In this document: positions 21,552 to 33,049 of the stretch, in pieces | Numbering within the stretch: the first letter of the stretch is position 1 | Layout of the letters: each line of letters begins with the position of its first letter | NCBI GenBank assembly: GCA_022496205.1 | Contig: WTXD01000014.1 | Location: 62,001-126,000 of the forward strand | Length of the DNA: 64,000 nt | Source: Gloeopeniophorella convolvens | Lineage: Eukaryota > Basidiomycota > Agaricomycetes > Russulales | Reading direction: 5' to 3' | Program-made: the position numbers and the translations under genes | The notes under the pieces: model-generated | Databases searched by the model: none | What the model was told of the DNA's origin: nothing | The model's input: only the letters and a program-made list of their open reading frames with translations

Positions 21552-24500
21552 ATGGCACGAGGCCTAAACGCAAGATCTCGCGGCTCCTTCCGCGGCTTCA
21601 GGGGCAGCGGCTCTTACAGAGGAGGCAGAGGTCGGGGTCGAGGTCGAGGTGGCTCAAGCACAAAACCGGACGCGTCGCTCGCTCGGGATGATGAAGGCAC
21701 ACAACTTGCCGAGAGGTTTGAGCAAGTCAAACTGCACGACGATATTGACGAGAAACTTGGCTTTGCTCGTATCCAAGAAGGGCCGAAAAAGGAGGGCTGG
21801 CTGGTGAACATGCATCCAGTGAGTATTGCTTAAATGCTGTCCCTTTGAGACATCCGGCCCTGCTCCTTGATAGCCAACGCGCGCCGAGCCCAGGGAGGCA
21901 TCCTTTCTGGGTGTAGATGCGCCCTTGCTACCATATTGTCCCACCGCGCACAGATCGCTGATCGTCTTTCCCCAGACAATTGCAAAGGACCCTGACTGGC
22001 CCGGCGGGAAGGCTGGAGTAGACTATTACTTCATTCAAGAAGATGGCGCAATGTTCAAGTGCACCCTGTGCTATGAACCCTATTTTTACATCTCGTGTGT
22101 TGTGCGTTCAGTCTTTCACGCAGCCCTTCGGCCCCTTGGTCTAATCTCCTTCTAGGTAGGAATGGAAACTATTGTCGAGGAGTGGCTCATCAAGAAATAC
22201 GAAGGGGTCATCTTTCGCATCGTTCGCGAGCGGAAGGAAGATTTGAAGATGCCCAATCATCTCCTCGGGCACCGACGCCTATTCCTCCAGCTATGCTTCC
22301 GAAACGTCACGGACCTGCTGACGGTCAGACGTGACATTATGCCCCTCGCCCTGGCCAATAGCGCGAAGCGGAGTGCTATCGATGCGTATGCCGAGGTCGT
22401 CAATGCGACCGAAAGCTCCCACGTAAACGTTGAAGGCGCATGGGGTGCTGAGGCAAACGCATCCGCTGTGCGCGACAAAGACCCACGCGACGGCATCATT
22501 GACATCCGCGAGTACGATGTGCCCTATTATCTCCGAGTGGCTATGGACAACGAAATCCGCGTGGGTCTGTGGTACACAATCGCCTTCGATGCTGGGCAAC
22601 CCACTCTCACTCAACTCACCGAACGCGTCAAGCGTCCAGACCCCGTGGTCATGGCGTACGATATCGAGACGACCAAAGCTCCTCTCAAGTTCCCGGATCA
22701 GGCTATTGACCAAGTCATGATGATATCATACATGGTCGATGGACAAGGTTACCTCATTACGAACCGCGAGATTGTGAGCGAGGACATTGAAGACTTCGAG
22801 TACACGCCAAAGGAGGGTTACGAAGGTCCTTTCATCGTCTTCAATGAGCCAGACGAGGTTGGCAAAGCTCATTTCGGAGCCGGTTCCTCACTGACACACC
22901 TTTAAGGCTTCCACCATTATGCGCTTCTTCCATCACATCCAAGACGTCAAGCCGACCGTCATGGCTACATTCAACGGCGACTTCTTCGATTTTCCTTTCC
23001 TTGATGCCCGTGCCAAGGTCCATGGAATCGACATGTTCCTGGAGACAGGCTTTGCCAAGGACTCGGAAGACGAATATAAGAGCAGGTGTTGTGTACACAT
23101 GGACTGTTTCCGCTGGGTCAAACGCGACTCGTATCTGCCACAAGGAAGTCAAGGCTTGAAAGCAGTGACTGTCGCGAAATTGGGTTACAACCCAATTGAG
23201 CTCGACCCCGAACTCATGACGCCGTACGATACCCTTCTCTGTGTTATATTACTCTTGCAGTCTAACGGTGTGACTAGGTATGCCATGGAACAACCACAAA
23301 CGCTGGCTCAGTATTCCGTCTCAGACGCTGTGGCGACATATTATTTGTATATGAAATACGTGCATCCGTTCATCTTCTCTCTGTGCAACATCATTCCACT
23401 ATGTCCTGACGAGGTCTTGAGGAAAGGCACTGGCACCCTATGCGAAACTCTCCTGATGGTACGTCATATCATTGCCCTGTGTCCCACGCGTCCTCGAACC
23501 TACGTTTAGGTGGAAGCGTTCCGCGGGCGCATCATCATGCCAAATCGGCACGAAGAAGAACATGGCAATATGTATGAGGGTCATCTCCTGGCGTCCGAAA
23601 CCTACGTTGGTGGTCATGTCGAGGCCCTTGAGGCAGGTGTATTCCGCAGCGATATCGAGACTCACTTCAAGGTCGTGCCGTCCGCAGCGCAGAAGGTACG
23701 TTCCCTCTTTCTTGACGGGGCTCTGACTGACAGTGGCCAAAGTTGATCGACGAGCTTGATGCTGCGCTCACTTTCTGCATCGTGGAGGAATACAAATCGT
23801 CGATTAAGGACGTGACCAACTACGAGGAGGTGAAAGCTGAGATCCTGGCTTCTCTTGAACAGATGAGGGACAATCCCCTGCGTACCGACAAACCCCTCAT
23901 CTATCACTTGGATGTTGCAGCGATGTACCCAAACATCATGCTGTCGAATCGGCTCCAGCCCGACTCCGTGGTCGACGAATCCGTCTGCGCCGTCTGCGAC
24001 TTCAATCGACCCGGAAAGACGTGCGATAGGCGATTAACCTGGGCCTGGAGAGGCGAATTCTTCCCCGCGCGGCGGGACGAACTTAACATGATCCGACACG
24101 CCCTTAACCAGGAGACTTTCCCCCCCAAACGCCCCTCAGATCCTCCAAGACGGTTCTCAGACCTATCTCAGGCGGAGCAAACAGCGCTGACGCACAAGCG
24201 ACTGGGCGACTACTCGAGAAAGGTTTACAAGAAGATCAAAGACACCAAGGTCGAGAATCGCGAGACCATCATCTGTCAACGCGAGAACCCCTTCTACGTG
24301 GACACCGTGCGCCGGTTCCGTGATCGCCGATACGAGTACAAGGGCCTCCACAAAACATGGAAGAAGAACTTGGATACTGTCTTGGCGGAAGGCCGCTCGT
24401 TGACTGAGGTCGACGAGGCGAGGAAGCTCATTGTTGTCTACGACTCGCTCCAGCTAGCTCACAAATGCATCCTCAATTCTTTCTATGGCTACGTGATGCG

Positions 24501-27500
24501 CAAAGGCGCACGCTGGCACTCTATGGAGATGGCTGGAGTTACTTGCCTGACGGGCGCGACAATCATTCAAATGGCGCGACAGCTGGTGGAGCAAATCGGT
24601 CGCCCCTTGGAGCTCGACACGGACGGCATCTGGTGTATGCTTCCGGGCATCTTCCCAGAAAACTTCAAGTTCAAGCTGACGAACGGCAAGACCATCGGCT
24701 TTTCTTATCCCTGCACCATGTTAAATCATCTCGTATACGATGGGTTTACGAATCACCAGTACCATGACCTCGACCCGAAAACCGGCGATTACGTCATCCA
24801 CAGCGAGAACTCCATTTTCTTCGAGCTGGACGGTCCCTACAAAGCTATGATTTTACCTTCTTCCAAGGAGGAAGACAAGTTGTTGAAGAAGCGCTACGCC
24901 GTTTTCAATGACGATGGTTCGCTAGCCGAGTTGAAAGGGTTCGAAGTGAAGCGCCGTGGCGAACTTCAGCTCATCAAGATATTTCAGTCGCAGATCTTCG
25001 AGAAGTTCCTCCTTGGCACGACAACCGAAGAATGCTACGCAGCCGTCGCAGAGGTCGCGGATCGCTGGCTTGATGTCCTTTTCAGCAAGGCGGCGGACCT
25101 TTCGGACGAAGAGCTCATTGAACTCATTGCGGAGAACAGGAGCATGTCGAAGACTTTGGCCGAGTACGGTGGGCAGAAGTCGACATCTATCAGTACCGCC
25201 AAGCGTCTCGCGGAGTTCCTTGGAGACCAGATGGTCAAGGACAAAGGTCTAGCTTGCAAGTTTGTCATCTCTGCGCAGCCCATTGGGGCGCCCGTCACCG
25301 ACCGCGCTGTTCCGGTGGCCATTTTCTCTGCAGAAGAGGGCGTTAAACGGACCTACCTGCGGAAATGGTTGAAGAACAACGGCATTGTCAACTTCGACTT
25401 GAGGTCCATTCTGGACTGGGACTACTATATCGAACGATTGGGCTCCGTCGTCCAGAAGCTGATCACCATTCCGGCGCTATGCAAAAGGTGGCGAATCCTG
25501 TCCCTCGCATTCATCACCCCGACTGGCTTCATCGACGGGTGGTCGCTCTAGAAGACAAGTTCCACCAACAAAAGGTGACGGACTTTTTCAAACAGCCCGC
25601 TCCCGACGCCGAGTCAACGCAACCGATGGACATGAAGATGTCGGCAGCCCTGATAAAGGATCCGCTCGCCGTCGCATTGCGGTTGTGAATCGCAAGCCGA
25701 AGCGCCGAGTTGAACCATCAGGAGACAAGGCGAATGAAGCCCTCAAGAAACCTTTGCCTGACCCTTCCCGTAACTATTCGGCCTGGATCAGGGCTATGCG
25801 GCCCCGTTGGAAGCAACGGCGCGCAGCGCGTTCTGGTGATGCAAACTCAGCGTCGGTCCCGACGATGTTCCGCGGGGCAGCGAAGCAAAGGTCGCCCGTT
25901 GGGACATCGTGCAACTGCGTCCAACTCGCTCACCTGGGCGATACGACCTTTGGCTGAACGTGGACACGGAGCTTGTCTCGATACCACTCCGAATTCCGCG
26001 CGAGTTCTATATTCACCTTCGGGTGGAACCATCCGACGACCTATTCCGAACGGACCTCTATGCATGCGAGAAGGTCGTGCGAAGCCTACCTCGCAACATG
26101 CCCTGTACAAATCTCTTTAGGATTACGGTCCGTGAGGACGTGTATCAAGAGAACCAAGAGCACTTCGTTGACCTGACGAACGACCCCAACGTTGACGGCG
26201 TCTTCGAACTCCAGGTGACACGATTCTCATTCATGACATTCAAACCGGTACTCATTTCAGCCGCCCAACACAGGTCCCTCTGGCTGTTCGGGGGGTCTTG
26301 CGATTAGGGAAGACATGCGTAGCGGCTGACAACAATACCACTCTCAATCGGGCTGGAATAACAGGTCTTGACCTCACGCAACTGGACATGGGCCATCCTT
26401 CTCCGCGCTCGCGATACCTTGACGAAGGAAAGGCTGGAAAGTACCTCTTCCTGTATCACGCATGCTCCGCCAGTGCCCCACTTCATACTTTCGCGCTGTT
26501 CCTGCCAAGTGGCAGCGTGAGGCTGCATCTCGTCGATCCTGCAACCCGGAGACAACCGATCTCGCGCCTCCGAGAGACGTATGCGGAGCAGCGGCGACAG
26601 CAACAGGCCAAGTACGGACGATGTATCTCAATCAACTACCCCGAATCCCGCGAATTCAACTCGACATACCATTCGAGTGATATAGCAGCCCTAAAAGCCA
26701 TCTCACGCGAACTGGGATTACTGGAGAATCAGTCGTTTACAGTGGTCCTCTCGTCCATGAAGGATCAGAGTTACTTTGACAACTCGATGCCTAAACTCGG
26801 TAGATTCCCCGTCCTCTCCATGTCCAGAGCCAAGGCTCCCCACACCCTCGATGTCTTCCCTTGGCAAACACATGTAGCCCAGAAGATGATCCAGCGCTAT
26901 CTGTCCCTTGGCTCATGGATCGACCGCATGACGGCATTGGCCGAGTACTACGATGTTCCCATAGGCCACATTGACGGTGACCAGCCGCTGCTTCTCTCGG
27001 ACGTCGCTTTCGCTCGACGCCTTGTCGGTCAAGACATGGTTCTATGGTGGTCACCAAGCGGAAGACCGGACCTAGGTGGTTTGGAGGACGATTCGCGCTT
27101 CACCGAAGAGCTGCCCAACACCGAATTCATCACTCCCGGTTGCTATTCTAACGTTTGCTTGGAGGTCACTGTGCGGAACCTCTCGGTCAACTCGGTGCTC
27201 CATGCTGTAGCCGTAAACGAGCTGGAGGGCAGCGGTGGCGCAACCGCATTCGACTCCGTTTCGCATACGCTCGATGAGTTCAAAGATGGAGAAGTACAGC
27301 GGGATCTCACGCTAGGAGAGTCCAACGTGTCTCCGCAGACGTTTGGGCTCATCAAATCCATGGTCAAAGCCTGGCTGCTGGACAAGATCCGATACAGCTC
27401 CGAGAGCCCCGCTTCGCTGGCCATCGACCACTTCTGGCGGTGGATCAGTTCGAAGGCTTCCCATATGTACGACCCCAGCATCCATCGATTCGTCCATGGT

Positions 27501-28749
27501 CTCATGCGGAAGACCTTCATCCAACTGCTCGCTGAATTCAAACGCCTTGGGTCTCAAGTCGTCTATGCGGACTTTAGCCGGATTCTCCTCGTTACCTCCA
27601 AGCCTCCAGGGACGGCGCATGCCTATGCGACTTATATCACGACGGCAGTAACGTCAAACGAGCTATTCCAGCACATCTACCTGAACACAGAGCGGTTCTA
27701 CGACTTCTTGCTGTTCATGGACCAGGCCAACGCCGGCGGCATTATCTGCGAAGACCCGCTTTCCGTCGAGCCGTCAGACGAACTCGTCGTTGAAATGCGC
27801 TGGAACATCGAGCTCTTCCTGCCTCCCGCGATCCAGGGCGAGTTTGCAGACCTCGTCCGCTACTTCCTCCTCGAGATGTATCGGGCAGCACAAAAGGACG
27901 TTCCACGGGCACCGCTACGCGTCCTCGCGAACGGCGCGCCCGACGCGACACAGCGAGATGCCAACAAAAACCAGGAGCGCGACGCCATCCGGGAGTTCAT
28001 CGCGCGGCGTCTGACGCGCAAGCTCTTCCGCGCGATCGAGAGCGTGCAGTCCAAAGTGCGCTCGGCGATCGGCGACCCAGCCGCCGAGCAGGCGCTCGCG
28101 TTCCCCGTCCTGCCCGGCTCGCACCTGACGCTGACCGACCCGGCGGTGGAGCTGGCCAAATCCGCGTGCGCGGTGTTCGCGCTCGCGCGCGCGTTCGAGA
28201 GCGAGGTCGGCCTGCTGGCGCGCAGCGCGCTCGAGCTGGTCGGCGTGCGCGCGTTCGGCGAGGCCGCGGCGTTCCGCAACCCCTGCGCGCCGCTGCGCCT
28301 CGCGGGCGTGCCGTGCCGGCACTGCGACGCGCTGCGCGACTTTGACTTTTGCCGCGACGCGGACCTGCTCCCGCGCGCGGGCGAGGGCCGCCCGCGCTGG
28401 GCGTGCACGCGCTGCGGCGCGGAGCACGACCGCACGGCGGTCGAGTTTGAGCTGATCGAGCGCGTGCATGCGCTCGAGCGCGCCGCGGCGCAGCAGGACC
28501 TGCGCTGTGCGCGGTGCGAGCAGGTGCGCGCGGACCACGTCGCGCGGATCCACGATTGCGGGGGCGCGTTCCGGAATACTATGAACCGGACGGACGTGCG
28601 CCGGGCGCTGCGCACCATGGTGAACGTTGCCATCGTGCACGACCTCGGCCGGCTGCGGGTGCGTGCATGTGTTGTCCCTTTGTTCGAGCACCGCTGACGC
28701 CACCTCTGCTTTACAGGAGACCGCGCAGATTATGCTGGATAATTCATGA
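21552..28749 (+). CDS. POL2: DNA polymerase epsilon catalytic subunit A
   Basis: Leading-strand replicative polymerase of about 2,200 aa. Seen in order: an Arg/Gly-rich N-terminus; 3'-5' exonuclease motifs Exo I (DIETT), Exo II ([12 protein letters not shown]) and Exo III (YSVSD); polymerase motif A ([11 protein letters not shown]), motif B ([11 protein letters not shown]) and motif C (ELDTDGIW); and cysteines of the catalytic-core Fe-S cluster (CAVC, KTC and [10 protein letters not shown]). A PIP-box-like QQKVTDFF follows. The C-terminal half is the inactive polymerase-like domain ([20 protein letters not shown] and similar), then cysteine motifs CysA and CysB. First exon 21552-21818; checked later introns include 26215-26273 and 28659-28716; final exon 28717-28749. 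Between 25475 and 25895 the frame must shift -1 three times. CysB has His in place of the usual third Cys. Identity is certain; some exon edges are approximate. Confidence 0.95.
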
Positions 28750-29347
28750 TGACGACGACTCTGTTCAGAATTCCACTACGCTACCTGCTCTGAGTTTGTC
28801 GCCGTGTCTCACCGCATTGTAACCTATTGTACCATCATTTACTCTGTAATAGTCACACACTCAAGCATCAGGATCAGTCATGTCATTCATAATCGATACG
28901 CTTCCTGTCTCACACTGCCTCCTGCGGCGCGCGACTGGAGACGCTTTGACTCGATGCAACCACGTCATCTGAATCTGTTCAGTTTTGTGCCGCCGCTTGT
29001 TTGAGAAGCCTGTCAACAGCGGCAGCACCTACCCTGTTAGAACGCTTGACATCCAATATTGGGGAGTTCACGTCCAGGACCGCAGTCAGGTACCCTTGTC
29101 AGGGAGTGCTAGTTGGACTGATCTCGGTCATTGAGGCGGTAGTGCAGGCCACATGTTTGGCCGGACAAGGCCGCTTGCGTACAGTTCCACCTCCAGCTGC
29201 TCACTAATAGCTATATATACAGACTCGAGCGAAATATTCGAGGATGGTACAGACAGGGAACACGCAGGGGGCGTCGCGCGCGAGGGGTGCAAAGGTGGGC
29301 TCGATGGGGGGCCGGCCGCAGCCGGTGGGGATGTCGTAACACTGCGG
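28750..29347. other. Convergent intergenic region POL2 / MO25
   Basis: No gene seen; 3' ends of two convergent genes. Confidence 0.45.
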
Positions 29348-30601
29348 TCAAAGTCCCTGGATCTGCACGATGAGAAATTGTTTCTCGTCCTGGGCGGCTC
29401 TGGTCAACTGGAGGCCCGTAGCGTCGAATAAGCGTGACTCACCGTGAACTGCTCGTCTGTGGTGCGAGCGGTATGTAGTGAATGAAATGGAACAGAGAGA
29501 ATACAATGGCACGCGCACCATCCTTGTCGTTGTGGAAGTTCTTGAGGAAGACGAGGAGCTTATCCTTGTTTCGTCGGAGGATCGCCTCGATTTGCGGCGG
29601 CTTCTTCGGATTCGCCACGAAGACCTTGAAGACGTGGAACGCCTCGAACTGGATGTTCTTGCTCTTGTCTCGGAGGAGGTTCATCATCATCTTGAGGTTC
29701 GCGTCGTTCGCGATATATCGCGTCATGACGCTAAAGTTGGCGCGGTCAAGGAGGATCTCGCCTAGTAACTTGAGGGACTGCCGCTTCGTTACGTAGTTGT
29801 TGGAGAGGATCAGGGTCGTGAAGGAGTTGAAGAAGCGGTCGTAGTTCTTGTCTAGGTACTCTGCGACCATCGGCTTGTGCCGCGTCAGGGTCTCCTTGAG
29901 GCTAGTATATGCGTCTGTCGAAATGCCGAATGTCGTTGTCTCGATGTAATGGGGGTACTTGTAGAACCTGTACGTACGCTCGCGTTAGTAGTGTGGGAGC
30001 GAGGCTAGGGTACGTACTGTTCGGAATGCAGGAGGATCTTGCATAGTGGCTCATGGCGCAACATCTCGCGCAGAATCATGCCCGTATTGAGGGCGACGTC
30101 CTCGTTCTCGTATCCCGCAAGCGCAGCAAAGAGCACCTCGCGCTTCCCCGATATGTACTCGACAGTCGGGAAGCGCGAGCCGATCTGCCTCCGCAGGAGG
30201 TTGTTGAAGATCTGCACGACGTCCTTCCGTGCCTCAAAGTCGAACCGCGCGATGTGCAGGACGAGCAGGTGCAGCAGGTCAGTGCTATATGTCTCCTGCG
30301 CCAGCTGGGCAAAGAGCTCTGGCACGGGCTCTGCGCGTGCCGTCAGGCGATGCCGCGCAGTAGCGAGGAGCACGCGCACCGCCATCGCCGTAGAGCATGC
30401 CCTTTATTTGCTGCAGGTACTTGCTGACCTCTTCGCTCGCCTTGGGAAAGGCGTTCCAGCGCTGTGGTAAAGCAGATCGGGAGAAGGGCGCACCTTCTTC
30501 CTTGGCTCGCCTGGCGGGGCAGACTCGAGCTTGAGGATGTTGTCGCGGAGGCCGCGGACGAGGTCGGTCGGGGTGCGCTGCTTTGTCTTGAAAAAGTTCA
30601 T
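29348..30601 (-). CDS. HYM1: MO25/CAB39 scaffold protein (HYM1)
   Basis: MO25 is an armadillo-like helical scaffold that activates STE20/GCK kinases; yeast Hym1 works with Kic1 in the RAM network controlling polarity and cell separation. The ATG at 30601 gives [20 protein letters not shown], the family N-terminus. Later exons carry [108 protein letters not shown] and [14 protein letters not shown]. The 3' end needs two short introns to read DEQFT then [13 protein letters not shown] and TGA at 29348, matching the usual MO25 ending. Length is about 340 aa, as expected. The downstream-kinase partner is inferred from yeast. Confidence 0.93.
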
Positions 30602-31970
30602 GGGGGCAGCGGGAGAGGGAGGCAAGAGAGAGGTCGCGGGTGCTTGCGGGAGCGGGGTGAGGATGAAGAGAGAGCGGTTGTGTCCGTGAGGACCATGAGC
30701 AGCACAGTTGGCTTCCTGACCAGCGTGCCGGCATCAGCCTGATTTGCAGATATCGCCCATGACAGACTCGATCGGTCTCTCATCCACATCTCCCTCTCCT
30801 CGTCTCGCTTTTGCCACTCAGCACCCCTGCGGAGACATATCCTCGTGTGGAACACAACGCAGTTACTATATGATCCGACTGACAGGTGATGCGTCGAGCG
30901 TCACCGACGTCCAAGACAAGCCGCAAGGAAGCCTGATCTGGAATCCCTTTCAACGAGCGCATGCACGCCGCACATGGCTGCAGAGGGACGCCTGCTTATA
31001 AGCGCATGCCCTCACATGCACAGACTGCCGTTACTCAGTTCAGTTCTTTCTCGGACCCCCGCTTCCGTGTGCCCCCAATGGCCCCGCCAACTCGCTCATC
31101 GTAGTCGTGTCTGTCATTGCGTTGCTTGGGATTATTATGCTGGTCATGATTTGACCCCTCGGCAGCATATATAACCTGATTGACGAATATTGAGTCTCGA
31201 TCGTTATACCCGCGTTCATACATCTACCCTTCCTATCTAAGACCACCCGCTGGATGGCCTCCAAGAGCCAATCGGGATGTATAGCTCCATGTCGCAGCTC
31301 GCGGTCACGCGACCGCGCCACAGACGTCGCGCTATGAGCAAATGAGCTCCGAGACCCTCCGTGGAGTGGACAGTACGTAGCCGAGACAAGGACGATGGAT
31401 AATTCAGATAACTGCAGTGTCAAAGCGTCGAGGAAACACCGGGCGGAGTGAAGCCCTAGTCAATTACGTCATAGGGATGGCGGATGGTGCGGCTAAGGTG
31501 CGTCAGTTTCCTGCGATGGACGTTGGCTCACTGCGATGCGGCCTGCTGTAATTGTTCATACGTGATTTACTCATACATGATTTACTTGATACCCGATTCA
31601 CGTCCTATCCAACGTGCAGGGAAAGCCCATCCCCGCGCCCAGAAGCGCCCTCTGTTGGCTGATCCCGCCTCACGCACGTTCGCCCGGATATCCCTGCATT
31701 TTCAGCGCAGATCGCAGTGCGCTGGGCTGTGAGTAGTGGGCGGACCAGCGACACTGCACCGCCGATCGGTGTGGGTGTTGCCGTCGGTGGCCCGTGCGCG
31801 TGCATGGGCGGCGTAGTGATGGCAGTGCGCCCGGCGACGGGTGCGGTGCGCCAACACACCGCTTGCGGCGGTTATCCCCGGCCACCCTAGTCGATCGCTC
31901 ACTCCCACTGCCCCCACCACTTTATAACCAGACCCTGCTCCACCACCCTACGTCTATCATCACTCTCACC
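30602..31970. other. Divergent intergenic region MO25 / GNA1
   Basis: No gene recognised over about 1.4 kb. Both promoters should be here. TTTATAACC at 31921-31929, 42 bp before the GNA1 ATG, is a possible TATA element. Confidence 0.45.
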
Positions 31971-32689
31971 ATGCCCCTCACGCAAGACGCCGCTCTCGAC
32001 CTCCTCTTCCCCGCCGAGGTCATCCCGCAACACGTCAAGGATGAGATGCCCGCAGAGCTGCACGTGCGTCGCCCGCGTCGTCCGCCCCCAGCCCCCGTGC
32101 CCTGACGCCCTACGCTGCCCTGCAGATCCGCCCGCTCGCCTCGACAGACTACGAGCGTGGCCACCTCGCCGTCCTCTCCGTTCTCACACAGACGCCCGAC
32201 GTCGGCGCCGCCGCCTGGGCCGCCCAGTTTGACGCCATGCGCGCCGCGCCGGCTACGTACTACATCCTCGTCGTCGTCTCGCGCGATACAGATCGCATCG
32301 TCGGCGCCGGCGGCGTCTTTGTCGAACGCAAGTTCCTCCGTGGGCTCGGCCGCGTCGGGCACATTGAGGATATCGCCGTCGCGCGCGAGATGCAGGGCAA
32401 GAAGCTCGGCCTGCGCATCATCCAGGCGCTCACGGGCATCTCGGAGACGGCGGGCTGCTACAAGACCATCCTCAACTGCAGCGATTCCAACATTCGTACG
32501 TTGCGCGTTTGCAGCCAGGGCAAGGGCGTGCGCTAATCTGGGGTTGTTTAGCATTCTACGAAAAGTGCGGGTTTGAGAAGCGGGAAAACGAGATGGTGAG
32601 TGCCCTCTGACCGGCTGGTTCCGTACGTCCGCTCACGCATTGTGCAGGCAAAATACGCTACCGAGCGTGCACGCACGCCAAGGCTCTAA
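31971..32689 (+). CDS. GNA1: Glucosamine-6-phosphate N-acetyltransferase
   Basis: Gna1 transfers acetyl from acetyl-CoA to glucosamine-6-phosphate in the UDP-GlcNAc pathway that feeds chitin and N-glycan synthesis. Exons 31971-32063, 32126-32495, 32552-32595 and 32648-32689 give 182 aa. The GNAT fold is shown by beta-strand YYILVVVSRDTDRIVGAGGV, the EDIAVAREMQGKKLGLRIIQ segment carrying the acetyl-CoA pyrophosphate loop (R/Q-x-x-G-x-G/A variant, here QGKKLG), then YKTILNCSDSN and PFYEKCGFEKREN, a Gna1 signature near the catalytic tyrosine. The PFYEK proline codon is completed across the 32496-32551 intron. It resembles yeast Gna1 (159 aa) with a slightly longer N-terminus. Essential in fungi. 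Confidence 0.94.
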
Positions 32690-33049
32690 TGCCCTACAGC
32701 AGCAACACCACTATTACCTACAATAATTCAACTATACCATACTGCGACGCAGCTTGCGGACTGTAGATATTAGCATTTCGGACAACATCATTCATGTAGA
32801 AGCCTAAGATTATAGCACCCCCCGTGCAGTAAATATATATAAAATGCAGTCTCTGTTGCCGAGACTGCATAGCGCATAGTACAACAGGTCGGACTATCGT
32901 ACATCTGCGACGCAAATAACTCTACTGTCATGAACGATCGTGAAGAACGAAGAAGGAAGGGAAAAAGCGCGCAGATAGCCGCGCGAGACCAAAGAGAACG
33001 ATATCGAAGAAACGAACGCGCGATCGAGCCAAGGGGGAATATGCACCAG
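32690..33049. other. Convergent intergenic region GNA1 / ASE1
   Basis: No gene seen. AT-rich relative to its surroundings, as expected for two 3' ends. Confidence 0.45.

Noticed and set aside
27860..28703. Two long minus-strand ORFs (257 and 262 codons)
   Set aside because: They are antisense to the POL2 C-terminal exon, kept open by very high GC content.
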